Shown: positions 6,293 through 12,415 of the stretch, one piece after another
Layout: every line of letters begins with the position of its first letter
Position numbering within the stretch: position 1 is the first letter of the stretch
Assembly: GCA_002314715.1 (NCBI GenBank)
Contig: DCGY01000069.1
Coordinates: 14,798-31,421, forward strand
Length of the DNA: 16,624 nucleotides
DNA from: Lachnospiraceae bacterium UBA1766
GTDB taxonomy: Bacteria; Bacillota; Clostridia; Lachnospirales; Lachnospiraceae
Direction of reading: 5' to 3'
The notes under the pieces: generated by a model
What the model was told of the DNA's origin: nothing
Databases searched by the model: none
Seen by the model: the letters and a program-made list of their open reading frames with translations, nothing else
Program-made: the position numbers and the translations under genes

Positions 6293-8548
6293 ATGTTTTG
6301 TACAAAATGCGGTTCCACATTACCTGATGGAACCAAGTTCTGTCCCTACTGTGGTCAAAAAATGGATGCGCCTGCAGCTGCTCCCGTTCCGGAAGCCCCT
6401 GCACAATCCAATCCCGTTCCACCTGTTCCGGAACAGAACATAAATGTAACCCCTACCCCGGTGCCGCCACAAGCCGCTCCCGTGGTTAACCCGATTCCTA
6501 CGGAGCCCACTCCCAAGAAGAAATCCCCGGTCGGAATCATTCTTACCGTTCTTGTATTGTTACTTGTAGCAATCCTTGGCGTCGGTGGCTTCATTCTTTG
6601 GAATACAACAAAAGCAACCACCATTCATCTAAACGACTACGTAACCGTTTCCTTTGAAGGATACGAAACCCTTGGTACCGCTACCCTGGATATGGATTAC
6701 GACGCATACGGAAAGGCTCTTGCAAAAGCCTTAAAGATTAAAGATTCCGATTATGAGCGTCTGGACACCATGGAAGTATTGGTTTCCGCCAAACTTCAGG
6801 AAATATACAATGAATTTAACAATGTAAAAAATATGGTAACTCTTACCCTTAGCCAATCCACAAATCTCTCCAACGGAGATGAAGTAACGGTTCATTTCAA
6901 TATGGATAATGAAACCGCAAAGGAACATAAGGTGCAGTTTAAGGGTGAAGATATGACCTTCACCGTTTCCGGTCTGGAAAGCATTCAGATTATCGATCCT
7001 TTCGAAAACCTGACCGCAGAGTTTAGCGGAATTGCACCCAACGGAACCTTCAGCTATCAGTACGACGGCAACTTCCAGGGAATCAATTCCTATGACTTCT
7101 ATGCGGACAAAACCAACGGCTTAAGCAATGGCGACGTGGTAACAGTTACCATCAGCACAGACGACACCTATCTTTTGAAGCAGGGTTGTGCGGTGAAGTC
7201 CAAAACCAAGGAATTTACCGTAACCGGTTTGGATCACTATGTAACCGATGCAAATGACCTTACCGCCGAATTTATTCAGTATGCGAAATCCGAGGCAGAA
7301 GACAGCATCGTCGCTTACACTGCCAACTCCTATAACGAGAATAGCAAGGTCAAGGATTTGACTTATGCGGGCTATTTCCTTTTGACTAAAAAGGAAGCCA
7401 ACGGATGGGGTTCCTTCAATGAATACTATATGATTTATAAGGGAACCGTCACCAATACCAATTTTGCTTTCCCGGATACCGTAGTATACTTCCCCATCAA
7501 ATTTACCGAAGTAATGGCCACTTCAAACGGTGTCACCAGTAATCGGGAAGGCAACATCATTGGTACTTCTCAGCTCGGAAACAACTACCACACCAATGGC
7601 TACAGCAATCCCCTCCTTTGCTATATCGAATTGGCAAGTTCCAAGGTGGATTCCTATAATGTAACCGCCGGCGATGGAATGGAGGTATTCGCAAACTACT
7701 CTCCCATCCAGTCCATAAGTGATTTATCCGCAGAGTCCATTCAAATGTTAAAAGATGATACCACCACTACACTGATTACCAAAATCAATGCAGATTACGA
7801 TAAAGAATGGCATGCCAATAACTTTGAATTCTATGGACTGTATCTTTTGACTGCCAAGAATCAGGGAAATGACTTCCGCAGCAATAATCAGATTTACGTT
7901 ATTTACAGAGCACGTGTATCCACAGATCGAAAAAATGACTTTGAACCTACCATGGTTTATTACCCCGTAGAGTATACCGGTTTGGTAAATCTTCCAAACG
8001 GAGAATTCATGTATTCCGCAAAGAATGGCATTATCGGTAATTTCACCTTCTCGGGTCACTGGTGGAGCACCTTTGGTTATAATGACCAGGAGGATATGTA
8101 CAATGACTTAATCAGTGTAAAGCGTGACCGCTATACCTATGAAGTAAGTCTTGCACAGGATGAATTACAATCCGTAGAAGAAAACACGGAAAACACTTCT
8201 GAAGAAGCTACCGAAGAAGCCCAGGAATCCACCGAGGAAAGTACGGAAGAAACAACGGAAGAATCTATCGAAGAGACAACCGAAGAAACTACTGAAAGCA
8301 CCGAGGAATCTTCAGAAGAATTTTCCGAGGCCGACACAGAATTGGTTACCTTAACCCTGACTGACGCCGGTGTAAATAAGATTCAGGTTATCAAGGAGAT
8401 TCGTACCATTACCGGTCTTGGTTTAAAGGACGCAAAGGATTTGGCTGACAATACTCCCAGTGTTTTACTGGAGAGCATTAGCGCCGAAGATGCAGCATCT
8501 TATCAGGAACAGTTGGAAGCTTTAGGTGCTACCGTAACTGTAGAATAA
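6293..8548 (+). CDS. Zinc-ribbon single-pass membrane protein with duplicated ectodomain and C-terminal ribosomal L7/L12-like domain
   Basis: This 751-residue protein starts with a zinc ribbon (C3, C6, C17, C20: CTKCG and CPYCG), then a Pro-rich linker (25-78) and one transmembrane helix (79-103). KKK before the helix predicts cytosolic N-terminus and outside C-terminus. Residues 110-230 and 231-313 each end in an Ig-like LSNGD(E/V)VTV...FTV(S/T)GL motif. Residues 340-456 and 494-617 are a diverged tandem duplication: AGYFLLTKK/YGLYLLTAK, YYMIYKGTV/IYVIYRARV, VVYFPIKFT/MVYYPVEYT, GNIIG/NGIIG. A Glu/Thr/Ser-rich stalk (629-682) leads to residues 684-751, which match the L7/L12 C-terminal domain: NKIQVIKEIR, TGLGLKDAKDL and a final LEALGATVTVE. 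Zinc-ribbon-plus-helix proteins are common in Clostridia; the C-terminal domain is the oddity. Function unknown; possibly a surface or envelope sensor. It has its own promoter and terminator. Confidence 0.9.
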   Translation: MFCTKCGSTLPDGTKFCPYCGQKMDAPAAAPVPEAPAQSNPVPPVPEQNINVTPTPVPPQAAPVVNPIPTEPTPKKKSPVGIILTVLVLLLVAILGVGGFILWNTTKATTIHLNDYVTVSFEGYETLGTATLDMDYDAYGKALAKALKIKDSDYERLDTMEVLVSAKLQEIYNEFNNVKNMVTLTLSQSTNLSNGDEVTVHFNMDNETAKEHKVQFKGEDMTFTVSGLESIQIIDPFENLTAEFSGIAPNGTFSYQYDGNFQGINSYDFYADKTNGLSNGDVVTVTISTDDTYLLKQGCAVKSKTKEFTVTGLDHYVTDANDLTAEFIQYAKSEAEDSIVAYTANSYNENSKVKDLTYAGYFLLTKKEANGWGSFNEYYMIYKGTVTNTNFAFPDTVVYFPIKFTEVMATSNGVTSNREGNIIGTSQLGNNYHTNGYSNPLLCYIELASSKVDSYNVTAGDGMEVFANYSPIQSISDLSAESIQMLKDDTTTTLITKINADYDKEWHANNFEFYGLYLLTAKNQGNDFRSNNQIYVIYRARVSTDRKNDFEPTMVYYPVEYTGLVNLPNGEFMYSAKNGIIGNFTFSGHWWSTFGYNDQEDMYNDLISVKRDRYTYEVSLAQDELQSVEENTENTSEEATEEAQESTEESTEETTEESIEETTEETTESTEESSEEFSEADTELVTLTLTDAGVNKIQVIKEIRTITGLGLKDAKDLADNTPSVLLESISAEDAASYQEQLEALGATVTVE
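8170..8335 (+). repeat. Degenerate Glu/Thr/Ser codon repeat (stalk)
   Basis: Imperfect tandem units of the type GAAGAAACNACNGAAGAA encode TEE/SEE triplets in residues 629-682 of the zinc-ribbon protein. The codons vary, so the peptide is repetitive but the DNA is not a strict microsatellite. Such acidic stalks often hold a terminal domain away from a membrane or wall. Confidence 0.75.
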
Positions 8549-8560
8549 GCAAAGCTGGGA

Positions 8561-8591
8561 AACGGATGACCCGCAACGGTCATCCGTTTTT
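8561..8591 (+). terminator. Rho-independent terminator of the zinc-ribbon gene
   Basis: AACGGATGACC (8561-8571) pairs perfectly with GGTCATCCGTT (8578-8588) around a six-base loop, running into a T tract. It lies 12 bases after the stop codon. Confidence 0.9.
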
Positions 8592-8625
8592 ATGATTATT
8601 TAAGAATTAGTTTCTTCTCCCTTCA

Positions 8626-8654
8626 TTGACTTTCCCCCGGAAACTAGCTATATT
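8626..8654 (+). promoter_or_regulatory. SigmaA-type promoter of the 264-residue membrane protein gene
   Basis: TTGACT (8626-8631), a 17-base spacer and TATATT (8649-8654) stand 33 bases before the ATG at 8688. AAAGGATGG serves as the ribosome site. Confidence 0.85.
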
Positions 8655-8687
8655 TGATAGAGAATACGGAAAAAGGATGGACTGTTT

Positions 8688-9482
8688 ATGCCTGTAATGG
8701 ATGAATTTCAAGAAGAACGTGAGACATTAAAGAATGCCTCCCTTCGCAAAAAAATAGGATATATCTGGGACTATTACAAGTGGCCCATTATCATCGGTGT
8801 TGTCGTGTTGATTATGCTGGTTTCCATGGTCCGCAATTATATGTCCAGAAAAACCGACCTCATGTACCTGGTGACCATTAACGGTACCAATACCCCCGGA
8901 GTAGAGGATTACGGGGAGCGTTTCACCGAATATTGCGGATACGATACCACGAAGTACCAGATTACCGTGGACACCTCCGCTCACCTGGATTTGGCCGCTA
9001 TGGACGATGCCACTGTACAGACCACCCAAAAGCTGATGGTATTGATTGCTGCCGGGGATATGGATTGTATTCTGACGGACATTCATTCTCTGGAAAATTA
9101 TGCTTACCAGAATGTTCTGTACGACATGCGTGATTTCCTTACAGATGAGGAATACGAAAAATACAAACCCTTTTTCTACTACGTGGATCGAGGCATTATC
9201 GATGCCAAAGAAGATGCGGATTTAAAACACAATTACGACTATGACCCAACCTATCCCGAAAATCCTTACGATCCCACTACGATGCAAGATCCGGTACCGG
9301 TGGGCATTCGCTTAATCGAACATCCCGAATTGGAACGTGATTTTATTTTTACCGACGATAAGAATCTGGTGGTCAGTTTCCTAATCAACACCAAGCACTT
9401 GGATACTTGTAAGCAGTTTCTTGATTATCTGATGGTAGAAACCGGCGGTGAATATCAGAATCCCGCAACAGCATTTGAATAA
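8688..9482 (+). CDS. Single-pass membrane protein with a large extracytoplasmic domain, function unknown
   Basis: This 264-residue protein has a charged cytosolic head (MPVMDEFQEERETLKNASLR), one transmembrane helix (about 32-48: WPIIIGVVVLIMLVSMV) and an outside domain of about 210 residues. There is no signal peptidase site or lipobox. The ectodomain carries LMYLVTINGTNT, LMVLIAAGDMDCILTD, NVLYDMRDFLTDEEYEKY and VVSFLINTKHLDTCKQFLDYL. The order of these (strand, then AAGxxDxxxxD, then a late xxFLxxL helix) is reminiscent of extracellular solute-binding proteins tethered by a helix. I recognise similar hypothetical proteins from Lachnospiraceae but know of no assigned function. The start at 8688 has AAAGGATGG seven bases away; M4 (MDEFQ) is an alternative. 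It is a single-gene unit with its own promoter and terminator, on the same strand as the zinc-ribbon protein. Confidence 0.85.
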   Translation: MPVMDEFQEERETLKNASLRKKIGYIWDYYKWPIIIGVVVLIMLVSMVRNYMSRKTDLMYLVTINGTNTPGVEDYGERFTEYCGYDTTKYQITVDTSAHLDLAAMDDATVQTTQKLMVLIAAGDMDCILTDIHSLENYAYQNVLYDMRDFLTDEEYEKYKPFFYYVDRGIIDAKEDADLKHNYDYDPTYPENPYDPTTMQDPVPVGIRLIEHPELERDFIFTDDKNLVVSFLINTKHLDTCKQFLDYLMVETGGEYQNPATAFE

Positions 9483-9491
9483 ACAGTAACC

Positions 9492-9519
9492 AAAAGGGCA
9501 GGATATAAATCCTGCCCTT
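9492..9519. terminator. Strong hairpin, probably bidirectional terminator
   Basis: AAGGGCAGGAT (9494-9504) pairs perfectly with ATCCTGCCCTT (9509-9519) around ATAA. On the minus strand it runs into TTTTG and would end the transposase relic. On the plus strand it ends the 264-residue gene, though the T tract there is poor. Confidence 0.75.
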
Positions 9520-9524
9520 AACTA

Positions 9525-9897
9525 TTATGCTTCCACTTTCTCTGTTTTTAACTGTTTCTGCATATTCTCTATTTCTTCCAGCTGAAATCCTACTTTTAAG
9601 ATGGTTTCAATGTCCAATCCTACAAGCAGCATATTTCGCAAAGTCTCTGCTCTTCCTTCAGCTTTTCCTTCAGCTTTTTCCTTTCTCAAGCATTTCCTGA
9701 TCTCTCATAAAAAGCGTCATAAACTCAGTCCTCCACTCCTCATGTCTTCTGGCACGTTCCGGAGTTCCTCCGGTGTTTTTCTTTGTTCTTTTGTACTCAT
9801 CATGAGATTCTCCTTTCGTGCAGAGAGAACCTCTGTATCATAAAGGATTAAGTCATGAACACATTTCACCCAAGTATGCAAAGGTCTCCCGCTATAG
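9525..9897 (-). pseudogene. Remnant of an Rpn/PDDEXK-type transposase (nuclease) C-terminus, several frameshifts
   Basis: The last frame reads KAEGKAEGRAETLRNMLLVG through to a TAA at 9525-9527. The KAEG/RAEG tail is typical of Rpn/YhgA-like PDDEXK_2 proteins. Just upstream, HEEWRTEFMTLFMRDQEMLE lies in a second frame and joins the tail if one A is removed from the A5 run at 9675-9679. Further up, STKEQRKTPEELRNV is in a third frame (about 9750-9820), so at least two shifts and probably a deletion separate the pieces. The N-terminal nuclease domain with its PD-(D/E)xK residues is absent. Rpn-type elements are mobile recombination-promoting nucleases; this copy is dead. The 9840-9897 end is the least certain. 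No terminal inverted repeats could be assigned. Confidence 0.65.
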
Positions 9898-9947
9898 ATG
9901 TGATTTTTAAAGCATGGATTCCTTTTTAGAAAATATAGATGTGATTT
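9893..9947. repeat. Pair of 14-base direct repeats
   Basis: TATAGATGTGATTT occurs at 9893-9906 and again at 9934-9947, 27 bases apart, at the upstream end of the transposase relic. It could be an old duplication from slippage or insertion; nothing else supports a specific role. Confidence 0.6.
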
Positions 9948-9963
9948 AGACACGCCGATGGTG

Positions 9964-10011
9964 CAAAAGAAAAGATGCTTTGAAGATAGTGTAACACCTT
10001 CAAAGCATCTT
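9964..10011 (-). terminator. Rho-independent terminator of the hydrolase-lipoprotein unit
   Basis: A perfect 14-base stem, AAGATGCTTTGAAG (9972-9985) with CTTCAAAGCATCTT (9998-10011), surrounds a 12-base loop. On the minus strand it is followed by TTCTTTTG. It stands 53 bases after the stop of the lipoprotein gene. Confidence 0.85.
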
Positions 10012-10064
10012 AGCAATCATAACTCATCATTATCTAGCCGGCAAACTTCGGCTTCGTCTATATT

Positions 10065-11498
10065 TTATAATCTCCTTGGCAAGCGTAAACCGCCAAGCTC
10101 TTCAACATACATAAAGCCAGTTTCCTCCCCTGCTGCTTCAAATAAAATATCTACGTCTACAGGCAACGTTGTACCCCTTAACACATTCTTCAACATATCA
10201 TAGCACACGATTTCTTCATTTCCACAGTAAATACTTAAATATGGATCTCCTGTCGTGGCCGATGCTTCACGGGTATGATAATAGCACTGATATACTCGGT
10301 TGTTATAACAGAAACCATAATACGCATACAATAAGTACGGATTCTGTTTATACTGTGCATACAAATAATCTACCTTCACACCATTTGTAATGATTGCACT
10401 GACTCTTTTACCTGCACCATACTGATTTCTTTTCCAGCGATAGGTAGATACTGTCTCACCATCAATCCTTTTCTGAATAAGTAATCGCGAAGAATAATCA
10501 TCGCCACCATACAAAAGTTCCAACACTCTTCCATCAGACAGCTTTTTGAACAATAGAATCGGTTGATAAATATGAGATGCATCTTTTGCCGTCCAGACCT
10601 CGTCTCCTTTTTCTTCCACATGTTCAAACTCCATCGGAATATAGCTTGCTTCCTCAAATTCTTCCGAAGAGCCTAGAATGCTTCCGCTTTTGGCATCTAT
10701 CAAGAAACGATCCGGCGCATAATAAGCCTCCAGTTCACGTATATATACCACTCCATCCATCAACCGACAGTTGGCCTGAATCATTTCTTTCTGACTGTCT
10801 GTAAGCTTATCCCACTCCGACGTATAAGTCATCACCGGGATATTGTTCTCATACTCAATCTGAATCAACTTCCGTAATCCCACATAGATACCATCTATCA
10901 AAAAATCTTCTCCTGGCGACAAATGAAACGAAAAGATTTTATCGTTTTCCACTTCCTTAAAATTATATGGCTGATACACACTCTCACCACGCCAGGAATT
11001 CTTCGTAACCCATCTGTCTTCAAAAATAATCTCTATTCCATCGTGCATCATACCTTTCAGATGAACTTTTCCGGTATACACATCATATTCCCAATCGAAA
11101 TGATATACCGACTCCTCGTCAATCATAATATCCGTGAGCCATTTATTTTGGTCATAAGCAAGTTTCATCCTTCTGCCATCAGATAAACGAATTTCTATCG
11201 GCAAATCCCTATAAAAAAGTTGTTCGCCAAAACAAGGCTGCCATTCCTCTATCGTATAATCAGGCTGATACAAAAAATTAGCATGAAAGAAAGAACGTTC
11301 TTCCTCTGTAAAGCATTCTGTTTTATCCTCGTAAATTACCGTCTGCTTCTCCTCGGTGTTTTCAAACATTACCGCGGATGAGTCTTCTACAGAATTCTCT
11401 GAAAACTCTACAGTGGGATTTATGTAATCATTATTCTGATTTCCGCAACCGCTCGCAATCAGTGTGCATAAACAGAAAAAAAGAAGCGTTCTTTTCAT
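10065..11498 (-). CDS. Lipoprotein with duplicated RHS/YD-like beta modules; candidate immunity protein of the adjacent hydrolase
   Basis: This 477-residue protein starts with a lipoprotein signal (MKRTLLFFCLCTLIASGC; lipidated Cys at 18), so it should be anchored on the outer face of the membrane. A polar linker follows (20-60). Residues 103-162 and 318-382 are related: IRLSDGRRMKLAYDQNKW and KKLSDGRVLELLYGGDDY, then YHFDWEYDVYTGKV and YRWKRNQYGAGKRV, then HDGIEIIF and TNGVKVDYLY. These DGR...L.Y...Y.W.Y...G units recall RHS/YD repeats. I do not recognise the family. The gene starts 19 bases after the hydrolase stop with AGGAG before the ATG, so the two are co-transcribed. By position and export it could block a wall hydrolase outside the membrane, but this immunity role is inference. 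The C-terminal 75 residues show no known motif. Confidence 0.8.
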   Translation of the reverse strand: MKRTLLFFCLCTLIASGCGNQNNDYINPTVEFSENSVEDSSAVMFENTEEKQTVIYEDKTECFTEEERSFFHANFLYQPDYTIEEWQPCFGEQLFYRDLPIEIRLSDGRRMKLAYDQNKWLTDIMIDEESVYHFDWEYDVYTGKVHLKGMMHDGIEIIFEDRWVTKNSWRGESVYQPYNFKEVENDKIFSFHLSPGEDFLIDGIYVGLRKLIQIEYENNIPVMTYTSEWDKLTDSQKEMIQANCRLMDGVVYIRELEAYYAPDRFLIDAKSGSILGSSEEFEEASYIPMEFEHVEEKGDEVWTAKDASHIYQPILLFKKLSDGRVLELLYGGDDYSSRLLIQKRIDGETVSTYRWKRNQYGAGKRVSAIITNGVKVDYLYAQYKQNPYLLYAYYGFCYNNRVYQCYYHTREASATTGDPYLSIYCGNEEIVCYDMLKNVLRGTTLPVDVDILFEAAGEETGFMYVEELGGLRLPRRL

Positions 11499-11516
11499 TG
11501 TCTTGTCTCCTAGAGA

Positions 11517-12110
11517 TTAAATATTCACAAAATTGAAAAAGATATTTCTTTGTGCATTAGCAGAAAGATTTCCCACATACTGTGAGATATCTGTTACTGC
11601 ATTATTATTAACCGTTTGATTCACAGCATTATAGCTTGCATTCCATGAACCTTTGGAAAGAAAGAACTTTTGAGTAGTAATTCCCGTCGGCTTAACCAGA
11701 TAGCCATTCATGTCCACACCTGTTGTACACAGTATAGTACATGCATACAATGTGGCTTCTGACCATGCAGTAGTGCTTTTCCCAATGTTTAATCTTGCAT
11801 TGGCTGTGTCCGTTGTTGTTCCGCTTATAACTGCAAATTCCCCTGACTGAATTGCCACTCCGCGAGCAGTACTAGGAAATCTTGTTCCAGGGTAATCCAT
11901 TCTATTTCTTACTACCCAAGCAATTGCTGCTCTCTGAGCAGAATAACCAGTACCCGCATAAGTACACTCACCATAAATCAATCTCGACAAGACTTCTCCG
12001 TCAGACAAATAAAGTGTCCAGCCAGAACCACTTCCTGAATATTGAATATTATATCCATGATTGTAATCATTCATTAGATTCGAATACATGGCTTCAATAT
12101 TATCTTCCAC
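11517..12110 (-). CDS. SleB/Hydrolase_2-like cell wall hydrolase domain protein, probably a 5'-truncated RHS toxin tip
   Basis: From a GTG at 12110 the frame gives 197 residues. Residues 38-95 resemble the SleB/CwlJ (Hydrolase_2) catalytic fold: VLSRLIYGECTY with E48 in the position of the catalytic glutamate, AAIAWVVRNRMDYPGTRFPS, and GVAIQSGEFAVISG matching the family's GVI-QPGQF-V motif. By family it would cleave peptidoglycan glycan strands (lytic transglycosylase type). There is no signal peptide. The GTG has no ribosome site, and the frame stays open upstream to 12278, where it codes for an RHS-core-like stretch (see separate entry); a downstream ATG at 12089 is also possible. This suggests the domain was once the C-terminal tip of a large RHS protein that would have exported it. 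It is followed directly by the lipoprotein gene. The hydrolase assignment is good, expression is uncertain. Confidence 0.72.
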   Translation of the reverse strand: MEDNIEAMYSNLMNDYNHGYNIQYSGSGSGWTLYLSDGEVLSRLIYGECTYAGTGYSAQRAAIAWVVRNRMDYPGTRFPSTARGVAIQSGEFAVISGTTTDTANARLNIGKSTTAWSEATLYACTILCTTGVDMNGYLVKPTGITTQKFFLSKGSWNASYNAVNQTVNNNAVTDISQYVGNLSANAQRNIFFNFVNI

Positions 12111-12278
12111 TGTTACCAGCGGTGCAATAGCTGATTCTATAAATTCAACTTCCTTGTCTTTCTGCAGAAAAGTATGTATTAACGGAGAGTAATATAAACC
12201 AGCTATGTAATAGAATCCTGTTTCTTTGTCAAAAACATATCCACGGCCTACTAATGAATTAATATTCGTCCCAACATA
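12111..12278 (-). pseudogene. RHS-repeat-associated core remnant in frame with the hydrolase
   Basis: Upstream of the GTG the same frame encodes NINSLVGRGYVFDKETGFYY, then IAGLYYSP and LVTVEDN. This matches the end of RHS-associated core domains (RGY.YD.ETG.YYL..RYY.P). The frame begins after a TGA at 12279-12281 and has no normal start codon. The usual RYY and GRF residues are changed (GLYYSPLIHTF), so the core is decayed or diverged. The rest of the RHS barrel is absent, making this an orphan tip. Confidence 0.65.
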
Positions 12279-12322
12279 TCAACTATCTTCCTCAAAAACA
12301 ATACTTTACTACCGAAACGACA

Positions 12323-12351
12323 TTTTTATACTCATTATGTTCATTCTACAA
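12323..12351 (-). promoter_or_regulatory. Weak candidate promoter of the hydrolase-lipoprotein unit
   Basis: The minus strand has TTGTAG (12346-12351), 17 bases and TAAAAA (12323-12328), followed by GAGGAAG and an ATG at 12277. Both boxes are poor matches. It lies after the gat terminator, where a new transcript would have to begin. Confidence 0.3.
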
Positions 12352-12363
12352 TCTATAAGCGCC

Positions 12364-12396
12364 AAAAACCGGAAGAATATCACTGCCCTTCCGGTT
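12364..12396 (-). terminator. Rho-independent terminator of the gatCAB operon
   Basis: AACCGGAAG (12367-12375) pairs with CTTCCGGTT (12388-12396). On the minus strand the stem ends in TTTTT. It lies 19 bases after the gatB stop. Confidence 0.85.
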
Positions 12397-12415
12397 CTTG
12401 ATTTTCCACGATATT

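Noticed and set aside
8137..8337. Minus-strand Ser/Val-rich frame opposite the acidic stalk
   Set aside because: It is the complement of the Glu/Thr/Ser repeat and reads as SSVSSV; it is a by-product of the repeat.
9717..10016. Open frame of 99 codons on the minus strand
   Set aside because: It starts inside the terminator hairpin of the lipoprotein unit and only its last third resembles a transposase tail; the rest reads like non-coding DNA. It is treated as part of the relic.
9883..10020. CRISPR array or attachment site from the direct repeat and hairpin
   Set aside because: Only two 14-base repeats are present and the inverted repeat is a normal terminator at the end of a gene.
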